A stretch of DNA of 64,000 nt from Akkermansia muciniphila (lineage in GTDB: Bacteria; Verrucomicrobiota; Verrucomicrobiia; Verrucomicrobiales; DEV007): contig CAMCXS010000010.1 of NCBI GenBank assembly GCA_945883495.1, forward strand, positions 1 to 64,000, read 5' to 3'. Numbering within the stretch: position 1 is the stretch's first letter; the number at the start of each line of letters is the position of its first letter. Both the position numbers and the translations under genes were made by a program. Below the pieces are notes generated by a model that was given only the letters and a program-made list of their open reading frames with translations, searched no databases and had not been told where the DNA came from. Of the stretch, positions 16,841 through 25,652 are shown piece after piece.

Positions 16841-16857
16841 GATTGCCCTTTTTCGCG

Positions 16858-16887
16858 CCACTCGGGGATGTTCAACTCCCCGAGTGG
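16858..16887 (+). terminator. 11-bp perfect hairpin after sodA
   Basis: CCACTCGGGGA (16858-16868) pairs perfectly with TCCCCGAGTGG (16877-16887) around an 8-nt loop, 17 bp after the sodA stop. No T-run follows on the plus strand, so it is either a non-canonical terminator or an mRNA-end stabiliser. Confidence 0.5.
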
Positions 16888-16980
16888 ACAACGCACGCTT
16901 GCGTACCGCGAATTTGAGGGTTTGCTAGGCGCATCGACCTGTTCTACCAGATCCCCACCAAGCTTCCTTCGGACTTCCGG

Positions 16981-18237
16981 GTGCTCCACACGGCGGATTG
17001 GCACCTCGGCAAAACACTGGGCGATCTCTCCCGCCACGAGGAACACCGGCGATTCCTCGCCTTTCTCGTCGATGCGGTGCGCGGCCACGATATCGACGCC
17101 ATCGTGGTCTCTGGCGATGTCTTCGATTCCGCTTATCCGCCGCAAAGCGCGCTCAGCCTCTACTACGAGTTCCTTTCCGAACTCCGCCGCCGCACCAAGG
17201 CCGCAATGATCCTTACGGCGGGAAATCACGACTCCCCCGCCGTCCTCGAAGCCCCCCGCGGCCTGCTGTCCGCGATGGGCGTCCACGTCATCGGAAGGTT
17301 GCCAAAGAAGCTCAAGGAAATCGTCATTCCGCTGCCCAATGCCCACGCGCCCCAAGTCATCGTGGTGGCGCTCCCGTTCCTTCGCGACCGGGAACTGCGG
17401 GAAGGCGCGATCGGCCAAAGCGCGGACGACATCCGCAAGAACCTGACGGAGGGCATCCGCCGGGTCCACCAACAAGCAGCCCAACAAACCTTGGAGTGGC
17501 GCAAGCGCGGCGTCCCCGTCTTGGCCATGGGACATCTCACCGCGGCAGGTGGCTCCGTCTGCCCGGAGAGCGAACGGGAAATCCACATCGGCGGCCTCGG
17601 CGCGGTGGGAGAAGACGCCTTCCCGGCGGAGTTTGACTACGTCGCCCTAGGGCACCTGCATCGTCCGCAACGGGTCGGGCAAAGCGACCGCATCCGGTAT
17701 TCCGGTTCCCCGATCGCCCTCAGCTTCAGCGAAGCCAGCGATGTGAAGGAATTGCGCGTCGTCGATTTTGGCGAAGGCCGGCGGGTGGGTTGTCATGCCT
17801 TGCGCCTTGATGTGGAACGGCGCTTGGCCCAGTGGCGCATTCCGTTTGATCAATTGGCGTTGCACCTCCGGGAAAAGCAGCCGCCCCGCTCCCCGCTGAC
17901 GCCGTGGATCGAGGTCATTGTGGAAAACGCCCCGGGCGGTGAACCGATCTTCCAGCTGGTCCAGGACCTGGCGCGGGACCGGCCGTATGAAGTGGTCCGC
18001 GTCCTGAACCAACGGCCCTTGCATTCGCCGCAGATGCAACTCGCCGAAGGCGCCGGCCTCATCGACGCGACGAGCATGTTGGAATCCCCGGAGCGGGTCT
18101 TCGACTGCCGCCTCTCCGCGGAACCCGGCCTCTCCGATGACGACCGCGTCTCCCTGGAAACCGCATTCCGAGAGCTGCTGGAGCTGCATCACGACCGCAC
18201 TCGCGAGGCGGAGAACGATGAATTGACGGTGGCCTGA
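16981..18237 (+). CDS. sbcD: Exonuclease SbcD (Mre11-type nuclease subunit)
   Basis: 418 aa, GTG start. The metallophosphoesterase motifs are in order: LHTADWHLGKT (residues 2-12), SGDVFDSAYP (about 41), TAGNHDSPAV (about 80), then GHL and LGHLHRPQRVG (about 225), followed by a SbcD C-terminal capping region from about 280. With SbcC it forms the Mre11-Rad50-like complex that opens hairpins and processes DNA ends. sbcC begins 9 bp after its stop, so the pair is one operon. The GTG is the only start that retains the first metal-binding motif without extra residues. Confidence 0.94.
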   Translation: MLHTADWHLGKTLGDLSRHEEHRRFLAFLVDAVRGHDIDAIVVSGDVFDSAYPPQSALSLYYEFLSELRRRTKAAMILTAGNHDSPAVLEAPRGLLSAMGVHVIGRLPKKLKEIVIPLPNAHAPQVIVVALPFLRDRELREGAIGQSADDIRKNLTEGIRRVHQQAAQQTLEWRKRGVPVLAMGHLTAAGGSVCPESEREIHIGGLGAVGEDAFPAEFDYVALGHLHRPQRVGQSDRIRYSGSPIALSFSEASDVKELRVVDFGEGRRVGCHALRLDVERRLAQWRIPFDQLALHLREKQPPRSPLTPWIEVIVENAPGGEPIFQLVQDLARDRPYEVVRVLNQRPLHSPQMQLAEGAGLIDATSMLESPERVFDCRLSAEPGLSDDDRVSLETAFRELLELHHDRTREAENDELTVA

Positions 18238-18246
18238 CCGACTGAA

Positions 18247-21186
18247 ATGAAGATTCTCCGGATTCATCTCAAGAACCTCAACTCCCTGCGCGGGGCTCAC
18301 GAGGTCGATTTCGAGGACGAACGCATCGCCCGCGCGGGGCTTTTCGCGATTACGGGGCCGACCGGAGCGGGGAAGTCGACGCTGCTCGACGCCATCACCC
18401 TGGCGCTCTACGGCCGGGCGGCGCGCTACGGAAAACAGGCGAATCCGGAGGACATGATGAGCCGCCACGAGGCGGAATGCCAAGCCGAGGTCGATTTCGA
18501 GGTCGCTCAAGGCCGCTACCGCGCCGTGTGGCATCTGCGCCGTGCCCGGGGCGTGGCCGATGGGAATTTGCAGCCCGCCAAGCGGTATCTCTACGACGCC
18601 GACGGCCAGGTCCTCGCCTCGAAAATCAACGAAGTTTCCGAGCTCGTCGAGGAGCTGAGCGGGCTCGATTACGACCGGTTCACCCGATCCGTGCTTCTGG
18701 CTCAGGGCGAGTTCGCCAAGTTCCTCAAAGCGAGCGATGACGAACGGGCCGCCTTGCTCGAAAGCCTGACCCGCACCGCGATTTACTCCGATCTCGGCCG
18801 CCTGGTTTACGAGGAAGTCCAGAGCCGCGAGAAGCTCCTCACCTCCGCCGAGGAGTCGCTCGCCCTGATTCCGATCCTCAGCCCCGAGGATTTGGCCGGC
18901 TTGCAGGGAGAAATTTCCCGTGGGGAAACGGACCTGACCAGGCATCGGCAGGCCCACGAGCAAAATCTCCAGGCCCTGGGACTGGCCCGGCAATGGATCG
19001 ACTTGACCGGCCGCAAGACCCGCCTGGAAACCGAACGGGACGCTTGGCAGCGCGAACGTGAGACGGCGGCGGCTCAGTTCGCCCGTTTGCTCCGGCACCG
19101 CGCCGCGCAACCGCACATTCCGGAGCTCACTCGTTGGACGGAAGCCCTCAAACACGAGGAAACCGTTTCGCGTTCTCTCGACGAAGCGGAAGCCGCCTGC
19201 ACCCGCGCCCAGTTGCTCTGGCAAGCGCGTTGGCAGGAGTCCACCGGCAGCACCGAAGTCCCGGCGGGCGACGACACGGCCTTGGATGGAGCGCTCGGCG
19301 CGATCGAAGCCAGTCTCGCCTTGTTGGACGATGCCGCTAGCCGGTTCCGCGAGCTCGCCGCCCCAGATCCCATCCCGGACCCGGCCTCGTTGCAAAACGA
19401 ACTCGCCTCCCTTCTCGCCCTGGGCGGGGAAGCGGGATTGCAAAGCCGGGCGGACGAAGAGGCTCGGCGCGAACTCCGCTTGGAACAGCTCGGCGGCCTC
19501 CTCGATCAACGGGCCCAGATCGCGGAACGCAAAGACGCCGCAAAAAGTGCTCACGAGCAAATCACGGCGGATCTGGAGACCGCCCGCCCCCGGCTGACCA
19601 CGGCATCCGAGCGGCTCAAGCTCGCGGCCGATCTGGCGACCTCCCGCGAAGAGCTGCTCCAAGCCGCCCGCCGCATCGCCAGCTTGGAATCCCATCGCGC
19701 TCGTCTCGTTCAGGGCGAGCCGTGCCCACTTTGCGGATCCTTGGAACATCCCTGGCACGATGGCCAGGCACCGGATGATCTCGCGGGCCGCGAAGGCGCT
19801 CTCCGCGAGGCGCAAGCGCAACGCCGTGTCGCCGAGGACGAACGCAACGAAGCGGACCGGGGCGTCGCGGCCCTCCAGGCCAAGTTGCAGACCCTCGCCG
19901 GCTCCGTGGAATCCACCGGCGCCGAATTCGCGGCCATCGAAGAGCGAGTATCGACCGCCGCACGGGAAATGGGACTGGGCACCGCCGTCAAGGAAGAAGT
20001 CGAAGCCGCTCGGCAAACCGCCCGGGCCGCCGCCGCGGAAGCGCGACGCCTCTGCGCCCGCTTTTTGGCGTTGCGGCAAGCGGAAGAATGGTTGCGCCGC
20101 CGTGAACGCGTCGAACAGGAACAGGGACGGCTCCGGACCCTCCTGGGGCCTCACGGAGTGACCTTGCCTGCCTCCTTGGAAACCGGTACTCTGCTGGGCA
20201 AACTTTCCGGCCGCGCCAAGGCTTATCGGGAATTCGAGACCGCTCGCCGCGATCGCGCCGCCCTCTTCGCGTTGCGGGAGACCGCGCGCACCGCCCGGGA
20301 GGCCGCGGGCACCACCTTGGCGACCAGTCTGGAAGGCAGCGGATTCGCTACCGCCGAGACCTTGCGCGAAGCCGTCCTTCCCACCGCGGAAGCCGAACGG
20401 ATTGCGACTTGGGAGACGCAACTTGGCGATCAGGGCAAGGAACTCGACGTCCGCTGGCGGGATTGCGTGGACTCGCTGACCGCGTTGCAATCCGCCGGTT
20501 GCCAACCGGTCAGCGATTTGCAACCACTCGAAGCCGCCGTGCAACAATCCGAGGAAGCCATTGGCGCCATCCGCACCCGCCTCGGCGCCGTCCGGCAACG
20601 GCTTGCGGAGGATGTCGAGAACCGCCAGACGCACGCCGCCCGTTCCGCTCGTCTGGAGGAGGAAAAGGCCCAACTCGCCACCTGGCGCCGTCTCCGGCAT
20701 CTCATCGGTGACGCTAGTGGCAAAAAGTTCCGGACCTTCGCCCAGGGCATTTCCCTGGATCTCATGGTGCGTCATGCGAATCGCCACCTGGCCCGGCTCA
20801 CCTCGCGTTACCAATTGCGCCGCACGCCGGGCAGCGAGCTCGGGTTGGAGATCGAGGACAACTTCCAAGCCGGCGTCCGCCGCCCCACCGCCAGCCTTTC
20901 GGGCGGAGAAAGCTTCCTCGCCAGCCTGGCCATGGCTCTCGGTCTCGCGGGCTTGGCGGGCCGCAATGTCCGGATCGACTCTCTCTTCATCGACGAAGGC
21001 TTCGGGTCGTTGGACGCGGAGGCTCTGGAGATCGCCCTAGCGGCCTTGGAAAGCCTGCGACAAGAAGACAAATTAGTCGGCATCATCTCCCACGTCGGCC
21101 TCCTCCAGGAACGCATCGGCGCCCAAATCATCGTCGAAAAACGCGCTGATGGCACGAGCACGCTGATGGCGTCGGTGGATGGTTGA
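18247..21186 (+). CDS. sbcC: Exonuclease SbcC (Rad50-type SMC ATPase subunit)
   Basis: 979 aa. The N-terminal ATPase half has ITGPTGAGKSTLLDAI (Walker A, about 34-49) and VLLAQGEFAKFLKA (Q-loop region, about 154). Two long coiled-coil arms follow, divided by the zinc hook CPLCGSLEHP (about 492). The C-terminal half carries the signature SLSGGESFLASLAMALGLA and Walker B DSLFIDEGFGSLD. This layout is that of Rad50/SbcC. It acts with SbcD in the cytosol on double-strand ends and palindromes. Length is near the usual 1,000-1,050 aa. The coiled-coil arms explain a very long antisense open frame on the other strand that is not a gene. Confidence 0.95.
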   Translation: MKILRIHLKNLNSLRGAHEVDFEDERIARAGLFAITGPTGAGKSTLLDAITLALYGRAARYGKQANPEDMMSRHEAECQAEVDFEVAQGRYRAVWHLRRARGVADGNLQPAKRYLYDADGQVLASKINEVSELVEELSGLDYDRFTRSVLLAQGEFAKFLKASDDERAALLESLTRTAIYSDLGRLVYEEVQSREKLLTSAEESLALIPILSPEDLAGLQGEISRGETDLTRHRQAHEQNLQALGLARQWIDLTGRKTRLETERDAWQRERETAAAQFARLLRHRAAQPHIPELTRWTEALKHEETVSRSLDEAEAACTRAQLLWQARWQESTGSTEVPAGDDTALDGALGAIEASLALLDDAASRFRELAAPDPIPDPASLQNELASLLALGGEAGLQSRADEEARRELRLEQLGGLLDQRAQIAERKDAAKSAHEQITADLETARPRLTTASERLKLAADLATSREELLQAARRIASLESHRARLVQGEPCPLCGSLEHPWHDGQAPDDLAGREGALREAQAQRRVAEDERNEADRGVAALQAKLQTLAGSVESTGAEFAAIEERVSTAAREMGLGTAVKEEVEAARQTARAAAAEARRLCARFLALRQAEEWLRRRERVEQEQGRLRTLLGPHGVTLPASLETGTLLGKLSGRAKAYREFETARRDRAALFALRETARTAREAAGTTLATSLEGSGFATAETLREAVLPTAEAERIATWETQLGDQGKELDVRWRDCVDSLTALQSAGCQPVSDLQPLEAAVQQSEEAIGAIRTRLGAVRQRLAEDVENRQTHAARSARLEEEKAQLATWRRLRHLIGDASGKKFRTFAQGISLDLMVRHANRHLARLTSRYQLRRTPGSELGLEIEDNFQAGVRRPTASLSGGESFLASLAMALGLAGLAGRNVRIDSLFIDEGFGSLDAEALEIALAALESLRQEDKLVGIISHVGLLQERIGAQIIVEKRADGTSTLMASVDG

Positions 21187-21377
21187 TTCTAAGTCCGGAC
21201 AGTGGCCGGGGAAGCCCCGCCGCTACGACGCTTCGCACATCGGGATCGGGCTGCTCTCGCATCTGCTTCGCCGTCACCAGCTTGCCGGCCGCCGAAGGAT
21301 GGAATACAGGAGCAGCGCCCTGGAGCGGCAAAGTCGCGGTTCTAGTAACATCGCTCAACGAGGACGCATTTCCCGTC
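21187..21377. other. Non-coding segment after sbcC with short hairpin
   Basis: No gene is supported here. CGGGG-AAG-CCCCG (21207-21219) forms a small hairpin 20 bp after the sbcC stop, without a T-run. The rest (CAGCGCCCTGGAGCGGCAAAG around 21315) has the look of verrucomicrobial intergenic repeat sequence, but no second copy is present in this window. It borders the truncated gene at 21378-21548. Confidence 0.4.
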
Positions 21378-21548
21378 CTATGCATGCCTGGGCTTTATCG
21401 CGAGCGCATCAAGCTCTGCCACACTTGCTGCGAAGCTTGTACCCACTTGCTGATCGTAGTTGGAACGAAACTGGTGCTCGAGCGACGCAAGGTCGGCATG
21501 GACGACAGTGATGAGCAAGAGCCAAGGGAGAATCGTTCTGGGGTGCAT
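21378..21548 (-). pseudogene. N-terminal remnant of a secreted coiled-coil protein
   Basis: Frame of 56 codons beginning with a clear signal peptide (MHPRTILPWLLLITVVHA) and a mature start DLASLEHQFRSNYDQQVG...SVAELDALAIKPRHA, then a stop. The mature start resembles the helical stretch that precedes SUMF1 or kinase-associated modules in this kind of genome (compare the coiled-coil region of the kinase at 21657), where it continues for another 50-100 residues. Here it breaks off into non-coding sequence, so the gene looks truncated at its 3' end. A weak promoter (TTGGCA, 17 bp, TAGGTT at 21563-21591, minus strand) lies upstream. Confidence 0.45.
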
Positions 21549-21656
21549 TGGGCAATGGAAAGAACCTATTCGGGGTAGTTGACACTGCCAATCAGATTTT
21601 GGGTTCCTTGGTAGATCGGGCTTGCCCGGTTCCCGAAGAGCACCCATCGTCCCACC

Positions 21657-24600
21657 ATGTCCTCGCCCAGTTCCAGCGGCATGCCATGGGAACCGCCTAG
21701 TCCGGAGGAACTGCATCGATTGCTGCCGCAGTACGAGATCAGCCGGCTTCTGGGGCGCGGTGGGATGGGTGCCGTCTACCAGGGCCGTCAAACTCGCCTT
21801 CAGCGGGACGTGGCCATCAAGCTGTTGCCCGCCTCGCTGGCGAATGATCCCGACGGGGCGAATTTCGCGGCACGGTTTGAGCGCGAGGCTCGCGCGATGG
21901 CCAAGTTGGATCACCCTTCAATTGTTTCGGTTTACGACTTTGGCCAAACGATCGAGGGGCAGCTCTATTTTGTGATGGAGTATGTGGACGGGATGGACAT
22001 TCACCGTTTCCTGCGCCACCACGGAGGCTGGCTTTCCCAGGGGGACGCGCTCGCCATCATCGCTCATGTTCTGGATGCCTTGGTTTATGCCCATGGCCAG
22101 GGGATCATCCACCGGGACATCAAACCGGAAAATATTCTTCTTAGCTCTACGGGCCAAGTAAAGATCGCGGATTTTGGTCTGGCCAAGGTGGTTTCGACTC
22201 CGGGCCAGGAGGCTGACCCCGCCTTGACGGCCACGGAAGTCGTGTTGGGGACGCTGGCGTTCATCGCGCCCGAGGTTTTGGAAGGCCGGAAGACCGTGGA
22301 TCAACGGGCCGATCTCTACGCCGTGGGGGTGATGCTCTATCAGATGCTCACCGGCCGGGTGCCGCACGGGCGTTTCAAGCTGCCGAGTCAGCTTCGTCGC
22401 GAACTGGATCCCCGCCTCGACGCCATTATCGTGAAGGCCACCGAGGCGGATCCCGAGCATCGCTATCCCACCGCGTCCGCGATTCGAGCCGATGTGGACA
22501 AAGTGCTCAGCGTGCCCTTGCCGGTTGAAACCATTCCCGTGGCGAGGCGAGTCGTGGCCAAAAAGGGGCGAAGCCGTCCGGAAAATGCCCAATCCAAGGC
22601 CCTGGTCTATCTCGGCGTTAGCCTGGGATGCGTTGCGGTGGTGGCGGTGATTGCCGTGTTGTTGACCCAGGCAACACGGAGCGTTCAGATTCCGCCGGCA
22701 ACCCCGCCCGTGCCGGCCAGCCCTGAGCCAAAGTCCTCCGAGATTGTCGCAGCGGTGACCCCGCCGGAAATCAAACCACCCGCTCCGGTGGTGACGGCAC
22801 CCGTTCTCGCGGTCACGCCGCCGCCACCGCCGCCGTCCGCGGACTCAGTCACCATCGTTCCCTCCAAACCGAGTTCTCCAGCCAGCTCCAGCCCTAGTCC
22901 AATCACTCTTCCAGGTCTCAAAGTCCGTGTGGAGCGATATCTCGATGCTCGTCGCGCCCAGATCGATGAGTTGGCGGCCAAGTACCAACGCGCGGTTGAC
23001 AAGAAACTTGGCGAAGCCGCGAACGCCGGGGATCTCAAACTGGCCACCGCCTACCGGGAGGAAAAGTCGTCCTTGGAGAACTTCCGGAAAGCCATCGCGC
23101 AGGTAGCCGTTGATCCTTTGGAGACGGTTTTCGAATCCACCGATCTGCCAGCATTGTCTCCGGAAGCCCCGCCGTTGTTGAGAACCCTGCGGTCCACCTG
23201 GGACGTGGAGCAACAGAAAATTCGCGATGCCGTGGACGCTCAGCTCCGGCAATCACTGAAGGCGTTGGAGACGGAACTGACCAAGGCGCAGGATCTTGCC
23301 AACGCCGAAGCGGTGCTCGCGGTCCGGGAAAGCTTGGGGCCGGTCGCCACCAGGGATCAGCCTTTCGAGAACCATCTCGGCATGAGGTTCGTGCCGGTGC
23401 CCATCATCGGCGGACGGACGGATGGGAAGACCGTCCTGTTCAGCGTGTGGGAGACGCGGGTGAAGGATTACGTCCGCTTCGCGAACGAAGCGGGGCGGGT
23501 GAGACGGAAGACCGGGTTTCCGCAAGGGGAGGATCATCCGGCGGCATATATCAGTTGGGAGGATGCCGTGGCATTCTGCGAATGGCTCACAAAGGTGGAA
23601 GTCAGGGAGGGAAAAATCGGCCCTGCGGATGTCTATCGGCTGCCCACGGACCACGAGTGGAGCTGCGCGATTGGTATCGGGAAGGACGAGGATCCCGAAG
23701 CGCCTCCGATGGCGAAAAGTCTGGTGCTGCCTGGGTATCCCTGGGGAGAGGCATTTCCCCCGCCGGAAAGTGCGGGGAATTACAATGGGGAGGAGTCGTC
23801 CCAAAAACGGATCACTGGCTATACCGACGCATTTGAGTTCACGGCTCCCGTGGGGAGCTTTCGGCCTAATGAGTTTGGCCTCTATGATCTAGGTGGAAAT
23901 GTAGAGGAGTGGTGCTTGGATCGGGCGCATTCTCAGAATTCGGGTCCGAGAGTTTTTCGGGGAGGATCATGGGGCCGCACCAGCAAGAGCAGCCTGCAAT
24001 CATCGAGTCGTGGGCAACCCGGGTCGATCGATCGCGAACCCGAAGTCGGCTTCCGCGTGGTGCTAGTCCCAGGACGGATGGCGAAGCCGGTCACTTCTTT
24101 CACCGCCTCCAGGAACAAGCCCTTCGAAAACCATGTCGGCATGAAGTTCGTGCCCGTACCGATCACCGGAGGTCCTTCGGACGGGAAGGTGATATTGGCC
24201 AGCATTTGGGAGACCCGGGTCCAGGATTATGACGTCTTTATCACGGACTCGACGAGGGACTGGCCAGCTCCGAATTATCCGCAAGAAGAGGATCACCCGG
24301 CGGTTAACGTGAACTGGGAGGATGCCGTGGCGTTTTGCGTGTGGATGACAAATGAGGATCGGCGGAGCGGACGGATCGGACCCAATGACAGTTACCGCCT
24401 CCCAACGGATCACGAATGGAGCTGCGCCGTCGGTATTGGTAGGGACGAGAATGCGGCAGCCACTCCGGGGTCGAAAATTGGGAAAGTGCCTGGATATCCG
24501 TGGGGCGCCACCTTTCCACCGCCTAGCGGTGCCGGGAATTTCTTCGGCGAAGAGACGAAGCGGAACCCCTATCCGAATTGGAAACCGATATCTGGTTATG

Positions 24601-25643
24601 ATGATGGCTACGACCGGACGGCGCCGGTTGGCCGGTTCACTCCAAGTGCGTCCGGTCTGTTTGATCTCAGCGGAAACGTCTATGAGTGGTGCCAGGATCG
24701 CACCGATCCTGCTTTCGACGTTTGCGTCTTGCGCGGAGGTTCGTGGTTTATCAGTGTAAACTACGCTCTTCGATCGTCGTATCGTGTCGAGACGCCCTCG
24801 GAGCGCAGCTGGAATTTTGGGTTTCGCACGGTGCTTGAAATCGGGAGCGGCTCACCTTACCTCACTGCGGAACTCTTCGAAAACCGCCTCGGCATGAAGT
24901 TCCTTCCGGTGCCGATCACCGGTGGACCGTCCCAAGGCAGGACCATTCTCTTCAGCATTTGGGAAACGCGGGTGCAAGATTACCGGGCGTTTTTCAACGA
25001 CACCACACCGACCAGATCGCAGCCGGATTTCGCTCAGGATGGCGATCATCCCATGGTGAACGTGCGCTGGAAGGACGCGATGGCATTTTGCGCCTGGCTC
25101 ACCGAAAGGGAACGAGCCAAAGGCAAGATCGGCCCGGGCGACGTGTATCGCCTCCCGACGGATCACGAATGGAGTTGCGCCGTCGGCCTGGGGAGAGAAG
25201 AGGATGCCAACAAGTCCCCTTACGCGAAGAATTCCTTCACCCATCCGCCCGATCCTGGCTCCATTGAGCGGTTTCCTTGGGGCGAGACGTATCCGCCTCC
25301 CGCCATGGCCGGCAATTATTACGGAGAGGAGACGAACCGGAATCCCCTACCCAAATACGTTGCACTGAAAGGCTACAACGACGGTTTTGTCCGGACGGCT
25401 CCGGTGGGAAGCTTCGGCGCAAATCCCCTCGGGCTCCACGATCTGGGCGGGAATGTCTCGGAGTGGTGTCTGGACCTGTATGATCCCGGCAAGGTGTCCG
25501 AGCCGAGGCGAATCTTGAGAGGGGCATCCTGGAGCTTCCAATTTGTGCCCGACCTTCGGTCCGCCGCTCGTTACGATGTCGAGCCTGAATTTTGGAACCC
25601 CAGCGCGGGTTTTCGCGTTTTCCTCGAGGTGGGCGGCGAGTGA
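21657..25643 (+). CDS. Membrane Ser/Thr protein kinase with three C-terminal SUMF1-type domains
   Basis: 1328 aa. The cytoplasmic kinase domain (about 26-285) has GRGGMGAVY, catalytic Lys in VAIKLL, HRDIKPENILL and ADFGLAK, so it should be active. A membrane helix (about 313-337), a Pro-rich linker and a helical stretch (about 430-560) follow. Then come three repeats of a formylglycine-generating-enzyme/C-type-lectin-like domain starting near residues 568, 822 and 1073, each with FEN-LGM-F-PVP, WETRV-DY, YRLPTDHEWSCA-G, YPWG, a GN-EEWC-like motif and RGGSW or RGASW. The Cys pair needed for true FGE activity after GGSW is missing, so the extracytoplasmic repeats probably bind ligands or partners rather than act as enzymes (inference). 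Converges on the cyclase gene with 9 bp between stops. Confidence 0.92.
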   Translation: MSSPSSSGMPWEPPSPEELHRLLPQYEISRLLGRGGMGAVYQGRQTRLQRDVAIKLLPASLANDPDGANFAARFEREARAMAKLDHPSIVSVYDFGQTIEGQLYFVMEYVDGMDIHRFLRHHGGWLSQGDALAIIAHVLDALVYAHGQGIIHRDIKPENILLSSTGQVKIADFGLAKVVSTPGQEADPALTATEVVLGTLAFIAPEVLEGRKTVDQRADLYAVGVMLYQMLTGRVPHGRFKLPSQLRRELDPRLDAIIVKATEADPEHRYPTASAIRADVDKVLSVPLPVETIPVARRVVAKKGRSRPENAQSKALVYLGVSLGCVAVVAVIAVLLTQATRSVQIPPATPPVPASPEPKSSEIVAAVTPPEIKPPAPVVTAPVLAVTPPPPPPSADSVTIVPSKPSSPASSSPSPITLPGLKVRVERYLDARRAQIDELAAKYQRAVDKKLGEAANAGDLKLATAYREEKSSLENFRKAIAQVAVDPLETVFESTDLPALSPEAPPLLRTLRSTWDVEQQKIRDAVDAQLRQSLKALETELTKAQDLANAEAVLAVRESLGPVATRDQPFENHLGMRFVPVPIIGGRTDGKTVLFSVWETRVKDYVRFANEAGRVRRKTGFPQGEDHPAAYISWEDAVAFCEWLTKVEVREGKIGPADVYRLPTDHEWSCAIGIGKDEDPEAPPMAKSLVLPGYPWGEAFPPPESAGNYNGEESSQKRITGYTDAFEFTAPVGSFRPNEFGLYDLGGNVEEWCLDRAHSQNSGPRVFRGGSWGRTSKSSLQSSSRGQPGSIDREPEVGFRVVLVPGRMAKPVTSFTASRNKPFENHVGMKFVPVPITGGPSDGKVILASIWETRVQDYDVFITDSTRDWPAPNYPQEEDHPAVNVNWEDAVAFCVWMTNEDRRSGRIGPNDSYRLPTDHEWSCAVGIGRDENAAATPGSKIGKVPGYPWGATFPPPSGAGNFFGEETKRNPYPNWKPISGYDDGYDRTAPVGRFTPSASGLFDLSGNVYEWCQDRTDPAFDVCVLRGGSWFISVNYALRSSYRVETPSERSWNFGFRTVLEIGSGSPYLTAELFENRLGMKFLPVPITGGPSQGRTILFSIWETRVQDYRAFFNDTTPTRSQPDFAQDGDHPMVNVRWKDAMAFCAWLTERERAKGKIGPGDVYRLPTDHEWSCAVGLGREEDANKSPYAKNSFTHPPDPGSIERFPWGETYPPPAMAGNYYGEETNRNPLPKYVALKGYNDGFVRTAPVGSFGANPLGLHDLGGNVSEWCLDLYDPGKVSEPRRILRGASWSFQFVPDLRSAARYDVEPEFWNPSAGFRVFLEVGGE

Positions 25644-25652
25644 ACGCGAAAT

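Noticed and set aside
17647-20868. 1073-codon open frame antisense to sbcD/sbcC
   Set aside because: It is the shadow of GC-rich third positions in the SbcC coiled-coil arms. It has no domain, and the plus strand carries complete SbcD and SbcC motifs.
21199-21210. Shared CGGACAGTGGC string with 30203-30213 as evidence of a common repeat
   Set aside because: An 11-base match is expected by chance many times in 64 kb, and the flanks do not align convincingly.
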